The notes under the pieces were generated by a model. The model was not told where the DNA came from. It saw nothing but the letters and a program-made list of their open reading frames with translations, and did not search any database. Source: Methylobacterium sp. J-076 (lineage in GTDB: Bacteria > Pseudomonadota > Alphaproteobacteria > Rhizobiales > Beijerinckiaceae). Taken from it: a DNA stretch of 64,000 nt. Every line of letters begins with the position of its first letter. Positions within the stretch are counted from its first letter, which is position 1. Positions 1 through 7,381 of the stretch are shown here, in pieces. The DNA lies in NCBI RefSeq assembly GCF_022829405.1, contig NZ_JAKSXW010000149.1, forward strand, positions 434,001 through 498,000. Direction: 5' to 3'. The position numbers and the translations under genes were made by a program.

Positions 1-237
1 CCACGCCCCGTGGCCGAAGGAGACGAGGCCGGTCCAGCCGACGAGGATGTTGAGGCCGAGGACGGCGAGGGCGAAGATCACCACGTCGATGGCGGTGATC
101 ATCGTCAGGCCGATCGCGTCGAGGGCGAAGGGCAGGACGGCGAGCGCAGCCAGGGCGACCCAGAGCTGGCGGCTCTCGCGGACGAGGCCGCCGCGCTGGG
201 GCGGGGCGAGGGGAAGGGCCTCGGCGGTCTGGGACAT
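1..237 (-). CDS. livM: Branched-chain amino acid ABC transporter permease LivM, N-terminal part
   Basis: Inner-membrane permease subunit of a HAAT-family (branched-chain amino acid, urea or amide) importer. Only the first 79 codons lie in the window. The protein starts MSQTAEALPLAPP at 237, has a hydrophobic segment from about residue 28 and then the LivM-type stretch LNILVGWTGLVSFGHGAW, typical of the family's first transmembrane region. It starts 8 bp after the livH stop, so livK-livH-livM form one leftward operon. The ATPase genes livG and livF would be expected beyond the left edge. Substrate cannot be told from sequence. Confidence 0.88.
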   Translation of the reverse strand, partial: MSQTAEALPLAPPQRGGLVRESRQLWVALAALAVLPFALDAIGLTMITAIDVVIFALAVLGLNILVGWTGLVSFGHGAW

Positions 238-245
238 GGCGCCTC

Positions 246-1121
246 TCACTCGAACCGGGCGATGTGTTCGCCGAACAGTCCCCGCGGCCGCAGGAGCAGC
301 ACGAGCACCATCAGGCCGTAGACCGCCGCCTCCGTGGCGGGCGGGTAGGCGTAGGCGGTGAGGCCGCGCACCACGCCGACGATCAGCGCCGCCAGCACCA
401 CGCCCCAGAACGAGCCGAGCCCGCCGATCACCACCACCACGAAGGCGAAGGTGAGGATCTCCGCCCCCATGGCCGGCTGCACCCCCGTCACCGGGGCCAT
501 CATCGTGCCGGCCAGCCCCGCGAGGCCGGTGGCGATCACGACGACGGCGGTCATGTACGGCCGGAGCGAGATGCCGAGCGCAGCCACCATGTCGGGGTTC
601 TGCACCCCCGCCCGCACCACACGGCCGAAGCTGGTCTTCGTCAGCAGGAGCCACAGGCCGAGGACGCAGACCACGGCGACGACGAGGATCGCGAGGCGAT
701 AGCGCGAATAGATCAGGTCGCCGATGAAGACCTGCCCGCGCAGCCAGGGCGGGATGCCGAAGGGCAGGGGGGCCGCGCCGAAGGCCATGCGCAGGGCCTG
801 TTCGGCCACCATGGCGAGGCCGAAGGTGAGGAGCAGCCCCAGCGCCGGGTCGCCCCGGTAGAACCGCCGCAGCAGGAACCGCTCCACCACCAGCCCGATC
901 GACCCCACCGCCAGGGGGGAGGCGACGAGCGCCCCGCCGAAGCCGATCTGCGGCGCCAGCGCCACGGTGAGGTAGGCGCCGATGGCGTAGAACGCCCCGT
1001 GGGCGAGGTTGACGATGCCGCCGAGGCTGAAGATCAGCGACAGGCCGAGCGCGATCAGCAGATACTGGACGCCGATCAGCAGGCCGTTCAGCACCTGCTC
1101 CAGCATGAAGACGAGCGTCAT
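246..1121 (-). CDS. livH: Branched-chain amino acid ABC transporter permease LivH
   Basis: Inner-membrane permease, 291 aa, the usual LivH length. It begins with the characteristic LEQVLNGLLIGVQYLLIALG, followed by SLIFSLGGIVNLAHGAFYAIGAY, the hallmark of LivH. About eight hydrophobic segments follow, ending FVVVVIGGLGSFWGVVLAAL, which is the cytoplasmic coupling region and last helix. It lies 9 bp after livK and 8 bp before livM, so the genes are almost certainly cotranscribed and assemble with LivM into the channel. The substrate (branched amino acid, amide, urea or aromatic acid) is unknown. Confidence 0.93.
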   Translation of the reverse strand: MTLVFMLEQVLNGLLIGVQYLLIALGLSLIFSLGGIVNLAHGAFYAIGAYLTVALAPQIGFGGALVASPLAVGSIGLVVERFLLRRFYRGDPALGLLLTFGLAMVAEQALRMAFGAAPLPFGIPPWLRGQVFIGDLIYSRYRLAILVVAVVCVLGLWLLLTKTSFGRVVRAGVQNPDMVAALGISLRPYMTAVVVIATGLAGLAGTMMAPVTGVQPAMGAEILTFAFVVVVIGGLGSFWGVVLAALIVGVVRGLTAYAYPPATEAAVYGLMVLVLLLRPRGLFGEHIARFE

Positions 1122-1130
1122 CGCCTCACC

Positions 1131-2387
1131 TCACGCCGGGAAGGTGCAGGCATTCTCCTCCCGCGTGGTCGCGAGGAGCTCCAGGCTCTCCCCCGGCCCC
1201 GGCAGCGGGCCGGTCGAGGTGAAGATGTCGTAGGCGTTCTTGATCGTCTCCGGCGGCAGGGCGGTGATGGCGTACATCTCCTGCATCAGCTCGTGGTCCC
1301 ACGACCGGAAATAACCCTCCCGGGACTTGTGGATGTCGAACTTCGCGCCGCCCTCGAAATACTCCACGATCTTCAGGGAATCGGTCGTCTTCGTCTCCGC
1401 CATCGCCCGCGCGAGGATCTTGGTGGCGGTGTAGTCGCCCCAGGCCTGGTTTTCGGGCGGGCGCTTGTACTTGGCCCTGAAGGCCGCCACGAACTTCTGC
1501 GCCGAGGGCGACGGGACCATGTGGTGCCACACCACCGGCCACGTCCCGAGGAAGTTGCCCTGGCCCGCGCCCCAGGCCAGGGCCGTGTCGAACCCGAACC
1601 CCGCCACGGGGAAGGGCAGGCCGAACTCGCTGTACTGCTTGAGGAAGTTGGTGATCTGCGCACCCGCGAGGTTGCAGATCACCAGGTCCGGCCGGTTCTG
1701 GCGGATCTTGAGCAGGAACGGCGAGAAATCCGTCAGCTCGGTGGGGATCAGGTCTTCGCCCGTGATGGTGGCGCCGTTGCCCGCCAGGAACTTCCTGGCC
1801 TGTTTCAGCAAGTCGTGGCCGAAGGCATAGTCGGCCGTCAGGGTGTAGATCTTCTTGTCCTTGACGAGGCCCTTCTCCAACAGCGCCCGGCCTGCGGCGC
1901 GCACCATCATGGTGTTCTGCGCCTCGACGTGGAACATGAACCGCTTGCAGTCGGCCCCCCGCAGGGCGTCCGAATTCGCGCCGGTGTTGATGAATAGCGT
2001 CTTCTCGCGCTGGGCCACCTGGGAGATCGCCAGCGCCGAGGCCGAATTGATCTCGCCGATCAGGCAGGCCACCTTGTCCCGCTGCACCATGCGCTCGGCC
2101 TTCGCGGAGGCGGTCTGCGGGTTCACGCTGTCCTCGGTCAGGAGCTCGACCCTGCGGCCGTTGATCCCGCCCGCGGCGTTGATCTCCTCAACCGCCAGTT
2201 GGGCCGCCTGCACGGCGAACTCCCCGAGGGGGCCGAGGAAGCCGGTGCGCGGCGTCAGGTGGCCGAAGCGGATCACGTCCGCTTGCCCCTGCGAGAGGGC
2301 CGGCGCGGCCAGGGCCGGGGCGAGGAGGGCGGCACCGCCGGCCCGGAGCAGCGAACGGCGCGAGATCGAATCGGTGAGTGGGCTCAT
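1131..2387 (-). CDS. ABC transporter substrate-binding protein, LivK/amide type, Tat-like signal
   Basis: Periplasmic binding protein of 418 aa for the adjacent LivHM permeases. The N-terminus SRRSLLRAGGAALLAPALAA has a twin arginine followed by a hydrophobic run and an Ala-rich cleavage region, so export by Tat is likely; LivK proteins more often use Sec. The mature part has the type I periplasmic-binding fold features: IRFGHLTPRTGFLGPLG at the start, VEEINAAGGINGRRVEL, then LIGEINSASALA. It is the first gene of the leftward operon and diverges from a GntR regulator across 119 bp. The regulator probably controls it (inference from arrangement). The ligand is not predictable; amides, urea and aromatic acids are all possible for this group. 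Confidence 0.9.
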   Translation of the reverse strand: MSPLTDSISRRSLLRAGGAALLAPALAAPALSQGQADVIRFGHLTPRTGFLGPLGEFAVQAAQLAVEEINAAGGINGRRVELLTEDSVNPQTASAKAERMVQRDKVACLIGEINSASALAISQVAQREKTLFINTGANSDALRGADCKRFMFHVEAQNTMMVRAAGRALLEKGLVKDKKIYTLTADYAFGHDLLKQARKFLAGNGATITGEDLIPTELTDFSPFLLKIRQNRPDLVICNLAGAQITNFLKQYSEFGLPFPVAGFGFDTALAWGAGQGNFLGTWPVVWHHMVPSPSAQKFVAAFRAKYKRPPENQAWGDYTATKILARAMAETKTTDSLKIVEYFEGGAKFDIHKSREGYFRSWDHELMQEMYAITALPPETIKNAYDIFTSTGPLPGPGESLELLATTREENACTFPA

Positions 2388-2454
2388 GGCCAGCGGCCTC
2401 CCCTGGGCGTTTCCTCCAGCCGGGTCGTTGTGTGGCTCTGCGGCCTGCCCGAAC

Positions 2455-2483
2455 TGTGATCACACATCACTAGCGCGATAGTG
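2455..2483. promoter_or_regulatory. Candidate operators between livK and the GntR gene
   Basis: The 119 bp divergent intergenic region holds a perfect 10-bp palindrome TGTGATCACA (2455-2464) and, four bases on, an inverted repeat CACTA-N6-TAGTG (2468-2483). Both lie 24-52 bp before the GntR start. GntR proteins bind short palindromes of this size, so autoregulation and control of the transporter operon are plausible. The assignment to this regulator is inference. Confidence 0.45.
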
Positions 2484-2506
2484 CAGGATTCGTCTAGTGT
2501 CGGCAC

Positions 2507-3217
2507 ATGAGTTCATCACCCGCCCTGGCGGATCTCCCCCAGATCGCGCGGCGCACCCTGGCGGACACCGCCTACGACGCCCTGTCGGATCTGCTGGCCT
2601 CCGGCCGTCTCGCGCCGGGCGACCGGCTGTCCCTGCGCCAGACGGCGGCGGCGCTCGGCGTCTCGGTGATGCCGGTGCGGGAGGCGGTGAGCCGCCTCAC
2701 CGCCGAGGGCGCCCTCGACGTGGCGCCGAACCGGGCGCTGCGGGTGCCGGTGCTGACCCCGGAGGCGTTCCGTGCGCTGGCCGAGACGCGCATGGCGGTG
2801 GAGGGCCTGGCCGCCGCCCGGGCCGCCGAACGGCGCAGCCCCGGTGAGCTCGCCGAGATCCGGAGGGCGGAGGCGGCGTTCCGCGCCCTGGCCGGCTCCG
2901 CGCGGCCGGACGGGGCGCGCGCGGTCGTCCTCAACCGCGACCTGCATTTCGCGGTCTACGCCGCCTGCGGCCTCGAACCGCTCCGGGAGATCATCGCCCG
3001 CCTGTGGCTGAAGGCCGGGCCGGTGCTCAACCTCGACCTGCGTGCGCATCCCGGGCGGCTGCGGCAGGGCTCGGCCATGCGCCGCCATGCCGAGGCCGTG
3101 GCCGCCATCGAAGCCCGGGACGGCCCCGCCGCCGCGGCGGCCATCGCCGCCGATATCGGCGATGCGGCGGAATTCATCCTGTCCCGGGGCGGGCTCCGGC
3201 AGGCGCAACGGCCATGA
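2507..3217 (+). CDS. GntR-family transcriptional regulator, FadR/FCD type
   Basis: DNA-binding regulator of 236 aa. Residues about 15-75 form the GntR winged helix (LADTAYDALSDLLASGRLAP, then LSLRQTAAALGVSVMPVREA, the recognition helix). Residues about 85-225 are the all-helical FCD ligand-binding domain, with an Asp/His pair in NRDLHFAVYAA and a further His in RRHAEAVAAIEA that usually bind a metal and a small organic acid. It diverges from the livKHM operon and is followed 45 bp later by an SDR dehydrogenase on the same strand. It is therefore probably the local regulator of both. The effector is unknown. Confidence 0.9.
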   Translation: MSSSPALADLPQIARRTLADTAYDALSDLLASGRLAPGDRLSLRQTAAALGVSVMPVREAVSRLTAEGALDVAPNRALRVPVLTPEAFRALAETRMAVEGLAAARAAERRSPGELAEIRRAEAAFRALAGSARPDGARAVVLNRDLHFAVYAACGLEPLREIIARLWLKAGPVLNLDLRAHPGRLRQGSAMRRHAEAVAAIEARDGPAAAAAIAADIGDAAEFILSRGGLRQAQRP

Positions 3218-3262
3218 CGGGCCGCAACGACCGTTTCATCACTCCAGCCAACAGGACGGACC

Positions 3263-4030
3263 ATGGACCTCGGCATCAACGGCTTGCGCGTGCTGGTCAC
3301 GGCGGGCGCCAACGGGATCGGGCGGGCCATCGTGGACGCGTTCCTTGAGGAAGGTGCGCGGGTCTTCACCTGCGATGTCGATGGGCAGGCCCTCGATGCC
3401 CTCCCGGCGGGAGTGGGCCGCATCCTCACGGATGTGGGCGAGCGCGGTCAGGTGTCGGCGATGATGGAGGCGGCGGTGGGTGACCTCGGCGGCCTCGACG
3501 TGCTCGTGAACAACGCCGGCATCGCCGGGCCGACGGGCCGCGTCGAGGACATCGCCCCGGAGGAATGGGACCGCTGCCTCACGGTGTGCCTGACGAGCCA
3601 GTTCAACTGCGCCCGGCTCGCGGTGCCGTACCTGCGGGCGAGCGACAACGCCTCGATCGTCAACCTGTCCTCGGCGGCGGGCAAATTCGGGTTCGCCCTG
3701 CGCAGCCCCTACGCCGCCGCGAAATGGGGGGTGATCGGCTTCACCAAGTCGCTGGCCATCGAGCTGGGCGAGGCCGGCATCCGGGTGAACGCGATCCTGC
3801 CGGGCCTCGTGGCGGGGGATCGCCAGCGCCGGGTGCTGGAGGCCAAGGCGCAGCAGCAGGGCACGGGCTTCGCGGAGATGGAGGCCCGCGCCTTCTCGTT
3901 CGTTTCGATGAAGGAGTACGTGACGGCCCGGCAGCTCGCCGACCAGATCCTGTTCCTGGCCTCGCACCGGGGGCGCACGATCTCCGGCCAGGCGATCTCG
4001 ATCGACGGCGACACCCGCATGCTGTCGTGA
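3263..4030 (+). CDS. Short-chain dehydrogenase/reductase (SDR)
   Basis: Classical SDR oxidoreductase, 255 aa, normal length. The N-terminus holds the NAD(P)-binding glycine motif TAGANGIGRAIV, then LDVLVNNAGIAG (the NNAG motif), the catalytic Ser in NLSSAAGKF and the YAAAK form of the YxxxK motif near residue 155. The C-terminal SGQAISIDGD is the typical SDR end. Asp in CDVDGQ after the second beta strand suggests NAD(H) preference. It follows the GntR gene by 45 bp and probably acts in the same pathway as the transporter. The substrate cannot be named. Confidence 0.92.
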   Translation: MDLGINGLRVLVTAGANGIGRAIVDAFLEEGARVFTCDVDGQALDALPAGVGRILTDVGERGQVSAMMEAAVGDLGGLDVLVNNAGIAGPTGRVEDIAPEEWDRCLTVCLTSQFNCARLAVPYLRASDNASIVNLSSAAGKFGFALRSPYAAAKWGVIGFTKSLAIELGEAGIRVNAILPGLVAGDRQRRVLEAKAQQQGTGFAEMEARAFSFVSMKEYVTARQLADQILFLASHRGRTISGQAISIDGDTRMLS

Positions 4031-4098
4031 GCCCCGGAACCAACCCCGCAGCCGGCGCGATACCGGCGACCCTGCCGTCGCACCGCCGCGAGCCGACC

Positions 4099-4839
4099 AT
4101 GGACCAGAAGACCGCCTCCCACGCCGACCGCCCCCACGTCGTCTGCCACATGACGACCTCCGTCGATGGACGGATCAAGGTCCGCCGCTGGCTCGCCGAC
4201 GCCGACCGCCACTACGAGCGCATCCATGCCGCCCTCGAAGGCGATGCCTGGATGTGCGGCCGCATCACCATGCAGGGCTACGCGGACAGCGCGGACCCGC
4301 TCCCGCAGGCGCCCGCCGACGACGGGGTGCCGGTGCCGCGGGAGGATCATGTCGCCACCCGGAACGCGTCGGGCTACGCCGTCGCCCTCGACGCCCGCGG
4401 GCGCCTCGACTGGGGGGCGCGCAACGAGATCACGGGCGACCATGTCGTGGTGGTGCTGACCGAATCCGTGCCGGACGCGCACCTGCGCGCCCTGAAGGCC
4501 GGGGGCCAATCCTACCTGTTCGCCGGGGAGCGGGAGGTGGATTTCGCCCTGGCCGTGCGCAAGCTCAAGGCGCTGTTCGGCATCGAGCGGCTGCTCGTGG
4601 AAGGCGGCGGACACATCAACGGCTCGATGCTGCGGGCCGGGGTGATCGATGAGCTGAGCCTCCTCCTCGCGCCGGCCGTGGACGGCGTGTCGGGCACCCC
4701 CGCCCTGTTCGACTTCGCGGGCGAGGAGGCCGATTCGATGGGCAAGCGCCGCAGGCTCGACCTCGAAACCTGCGAGCGGCTGGACGATGGCACCGTCTGG
4801 CTGCGCTACCGCATCACCGGGGTGGATTCGGGCGCCTGA
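4099..4839 (+). CDS. RibD C-terminal domain (dihydrofolate-reductase-fold) family reductase
   Basis: 246-aa protein of the RibD_C/DHFR-like fold. It starts with HVVCHMTTSVDGRIKVRRW and has the family signature LLVEGGGHINGSMLRAGVID followed by ELSLLLAPAVDG. These motifs bind NAD(P)H and the ribityl-type substrate in RibD. There is no deaminase domain, so it is a stand-alone reductase and not the bifunctional RibD of riboflavin synthesis. Stand-alone members often have unknown substrates. The ATG at 4099 gives a normal N-terminus; the frame is open further upstream but that part overlaps the SDR gene. Its 3' end overlaps the opposing hydrolase gene by 26 bp. Confidence 0.85.
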   Translation: MDQKTASHADRPHVVCHMTTSVDGRIKVRRWLADADRHYERIHAALEGDAWMCGRITMQGYADSADPLPQAPADDGVPVPREDHVATRNASGYAVALDARGRLDWGARNEITGDHVVVVLTESVPDAHLRALKAGGQSYLFAGEREVDFALAVRKLKALFGIERLLVEGGGHINGSMLRAGVIDELSLLLAPAVDGVSGTPALFDFAGEEADSMGKRRRLDLETCERLDDGTVWLRYRITGVDSGA

Positions 4840-5857
4840 TCGCGGCGAGGAAGCCGTCGTAGGAATCCGTCACCGCGCGCAGCCGCTCGAATTGCGGCAG
4901 CGCGCCGGTGGGGAGGGCGTCGATCTGCCAGTTCGGCCGGTCCGCGAAACGGGGGGCGAGGCGGTAATCGACGAAGTCGCCCCGCTGGCCGTGCACCATC
5001 CAGACCGGCCCGCGCAGCCGGTCGTAGAGCAGTGTCGAGTCGGTCGGGAAGAGATGGCCGGCGATGAAACAGTACGGCGCGTGCTCCGCCCCCGGCTGAT
5101 GGGTCGTGGCGTAGGCGTAGTCGAGCAGGCCCTCGTCGATCTTCGTGGCGCCGAAGGTCTTCTCCAGGAAGAACCGGATGCTGACGCGGCTGGCCAGCGC
5201 GGCGAACATGGCCGGGCCGAGGGGGCGCCGGTCGAGGATCTCACGGACCACGTCACGGCCCCGGTGCCCGTCCGGCGGTCCCTCGCCGGAGAGGCGCCCA
5301 TCGAAGCCGGTGGGGCTGATGAAGCCGATGGTGGCATAATCCGCCGGGCGGGCGAGGCAGGCCCGCGCAAGGTAGGCGCAGGACAGGGAGATCGCGATGG
5401 CATCCACCGCCTCGCCGCCGTGCCGGGCGCGGATCTGCGCGACGACGGCGTGGATCGCCTCGGCCATGAGCCGCGGCGTGTAGCGCCGCCGGCTCCGCTC
5501 GGAGAAGCCGAAGCCCGGCAGGTCGATGGCATAGACGGGCCGGGACCCGGCGTAATGCAGGAACAGCGGGCGTGTCTCGTAGGCGCTGCCCGCGGCGTTG
5601 ATCGAGTGGATCAGCAGCAGCGGTCGCCCGGCGCCCTCGGGGGCGGCGTAGTACGCCACGGTCCCGATCTGCGGCCCGGACACACTGCCGAGGGCTGCGG
5701 GCAGCGCCGGGGGGAGCGGGATGGCGCTGCGGGCGAAGACGCGCCGTGCCACGGCAAGGGCTCCCATCGAGGTGACGAAGGCGAGGGCGGTGCGCCCGGT
5801 GGGGCGAGCGAGGGAGCACATCGGGGCGGACGCGTCGGGAGAAGGGCTGTCCGTCAA
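4814..5857 (-). CDS. Alpha/beta-hydrolase-fold protein with altered catalytic motifs
   Basis: 347-aa alpha/beta hydrolase fold. The core shows LLLIHSINAAGS (oxyanion-loop region), VYAIDLPGFGFSERS (the common DLPGFG strand) and VWMVHGQRGDFVDY (acid-residue loop). The nucleophile elbow reads ISLSCAYLA, so the usual GxSxG is SxSxA. The position where the catalytic His is expected (usually GHxPxxE) reads GALPQFE, with Ala for His. It may be a non-catalytic or atypically catalytic member (inference). An N-terminal hydrophobic stretch (about 20-50) may anchor it. It lies 36 bp after the WcbI-like gene on the same strand, probably one operon. Confidence 0.75.
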   Translation of the reverse strand: MTDSPSPDASAPMCSLARPTGRTALAFVTSMGALAVARRVFARSAIPLPPALPAALGSVSGPQIGTVAYYAAPEGAGRPLLLIHSINAAGSAYETRPLFLHYAGSRPVYAIDLPGFGFSERSRRRYTPRLMAEAIHAVVAQIRARHGGEAVDAIAISLSCAYLARACLARPADYATIGFISPTGFDGRLSGEGPPDGHRGRDVVREILDRRPLGPAMFAALASRVSIRFFLEKTFGATKIDEGLLDYAYATTHQPGAEHAPYCFIAGHLFPTDSTLLYDRLRGPVWMVHGQRGDFVDYRLAPRFADRPNWQIDALPTGALPQFERLRAVTDSYDGFLAAIRRPNPPR

Positions 5858-5893
5858 CGCAGCGCGGAACCGAAGGTGCCGGGCCCGGGCTCT

Positions 5894-7018
5894 CTACAGC
5901 CGTGCTGAAACGCGTCCAAGCCGCCCGGCCCCGCCTGCGACGATCGATCCGTCGGGGGCATGGCCGGCGCGGCGACCCGCGGCGAAGGGCATCCCGCCGG
6001 CCGGCTGGGGGGCCGCATCCGGCGCGGGACCGGCCGCGACGCGGAGGAAATCGACGGTGGCGGGGTCGCCCCGCCACGCCTGCACCCGCTGGCTGACGAG
6101 GACGTCCCGCGGGCGCCTTTCGTAATAGGCATAGGCCGCGGCGATGTAGGCCGCGCGGGTCATCGTCCGGGCCGGGCCGGAGCGGGGCGTTTCGGCCTTG
6201 AAGAACAGGGCGCTGCCCGGCACCCCGTAATGCTGCCCGATCTCGGGATAGACCGGCCAGCTTCCCATGCCGCCGAGGTCGTCGGGGAGGAACGCATCCA
6301 GGTCGCAGGCGTCGAACGGGATGCCGGCCTTGTCCAGCAGCCCGCGGGCGATGTCGGCCATCACGTAGAGCTTGGGGTGGTTGGTCGAGTGCATGAAGCA
6401 CCCGCGCCGCGCCCAGCGGGTCAGGTGGGTGTCGAGGTCGTATCCCGCCTCGGCCCCGAGCCGGCGCAGGCTGGCGACGGACTCGTCCCAGAACGCGTAA
6501 TAGCCGAGCCGTTCGAAGACCGGCTCGCAGAACAACCGCAGCGCCTGCGCCTCGGAGAAGCCCGCGAGGTAGGCGTAGAGCGTGACCGCCGAGTGGGAAT
6601 GGCCCATCGGCCCGGAGAGGAGGCCGCGCAGGGTCGCGTGGTCCTGCACGCCGATCGAGACCACGTCCGGGTGGTAGGCGGCGAAGGCGATCGTCGGGAT
6701 CACGTACACGTTCGGGCGCGCGCGCAGGTCGAGGATCGTACCCCCGTCCCGGAAGGGCGGCAGGTAGATGTGGGTGAAGACCGCGTCGTAGCGGTCGGCC
6801 CGGGCGATCAGGTCCGACAGACGGCGGTGGCCGCGTCCGATGGAGAAGACGGACAGGAAGTCGACCTGCGCGTCCGGCAGCAGGTAGCGCATCGCCTTGG
6901 CCACCGTGCCGGCTTGGCAGACGCCGAGCACGAGCAGGCGCGGCGCGCGCGGTCCCCGAGGCTTTCCGATCTGCGAAAGCCAGTATTGGGCGCGCCGAAC
7001 TGTGTCGAGGCTGGGCAT
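5894..7018 (-). CDS. WcbI-like putative polysaccharide biosynthesis protein
   Basis: 374 aa from the ATG at 7018; an upstream in-frame ATG at 7192 would add 58 residues of low-complexity sequence and is less likely. The start region LLVLGVCQAGTVAKAMRYLL resembles the Cys-Gln motif of the WcbI family, and HIYLPPFRDGG, IPTIAFAAYHPDVVSI and CFMHSTNHPKLYV match conserved-looking blocks in that family. WcbI proteins are linked to capsule synthesis and may be acetyltransferases; the reaction is not established. No sugar-biosynthesis genes are nearby. The C-terminal ~50 residues are Ala/Gly/Pro-rich and probably disordered. Family placement is from recalled motif pattern. Confidence 0.6.
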   Translation of the reverse strand: MPSLDTVRRAQYWLSQIGKPRGPRAPRLLVLGVCQAGTVAKAMRYLLPDAQVDFLSVFSIGRGHRRLSDLIARADRYDAVFTHIYLPPFRDGGTILDLRARPNVYVIPTIAFAAYHPDVVSIGVQDHATLRGLLSGPMGHSHSAVTLYAYLAGFSEAQALRLFCEPVFERLGYYAFWDESVASLRRLGAEAGYDLDTHLTRWARRGCFMHSTNHPKLYVMADIARGLLDKAGIPFDACDLDAFLPDDLGGMGSWPVYPEIGQHYGVPGSALFFKAETPRSGPARTMTRAAYIAAAYAYYERRPRDVLVSQRVQAWRGDPATVDFLRVAAGPAPDAAPQPAGGMPFAAGRRAGHAPDGSIVAGGAGRLGRVSARL

Positions 7019-7381
7019 GCCGTGTCTCTCGCATGTCCCGACTCGGCGGGCAAACCGAGCCGAGCGGGGATGCCTCCTGCCATGCCGCCCCCGGCCCGAA
7101 GGCCACAACACCACTTGCAATGCAATTCCCGATGCAGTGAGGTATAAATTCTCGACTGTCGGTTGTCGGTGGTGTGGAATTGATCCATTCAACCTTCAGT
7201 TATATTGCAAAAATGATCAGTTTTCCTGCGCCTCGATTGCCCGATTGCGCTCAATAAACACCTGATTAACCATACTTAATCAGTATCACTTCGGCAAGGT
7301 TCGGCATCATGCGCTCAGGTGGCCCGCGTCCTCCGTCGTCGGACCCGCCGGCACCTCTGCGTATGATTCGAGACGAGCTCT
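7019..7381. other. AT-rich divergent intergenic region (WcbI-like gene / chemoreceptor)
   Basis: 363 bp without a supported gene. From about 7130 to 7300 it is far richer in A and T than its surroundings, fitting promoters for the leftward WcbI-like operon and the rightward chemoreceptor. It contains the CtrA-like inverted repeat at 7262-7283. No terminator or repeat element was seen. Confidence 0.6.
7262..7283. promoter_or_regulatory. CtrA-like binding site, perfect 8-bp inverted repeat
   Basis: CTGATTAA-CCATAC-TTAATCAG is a perfect 8-bp inverted repeat with a 6-bp spacer. It contains TTAACCAT (7266-7273), the half-site form of the CtrA consensus, and a second TTAA at 7276. It lies 98 bp before a chemoreceptor gene, and CtrA controls motility and chemotaxis genes in many alphaproteobacteria. 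The spacer between TTAA boxes is 6, not the canonical 7. Confidence 0.5.
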
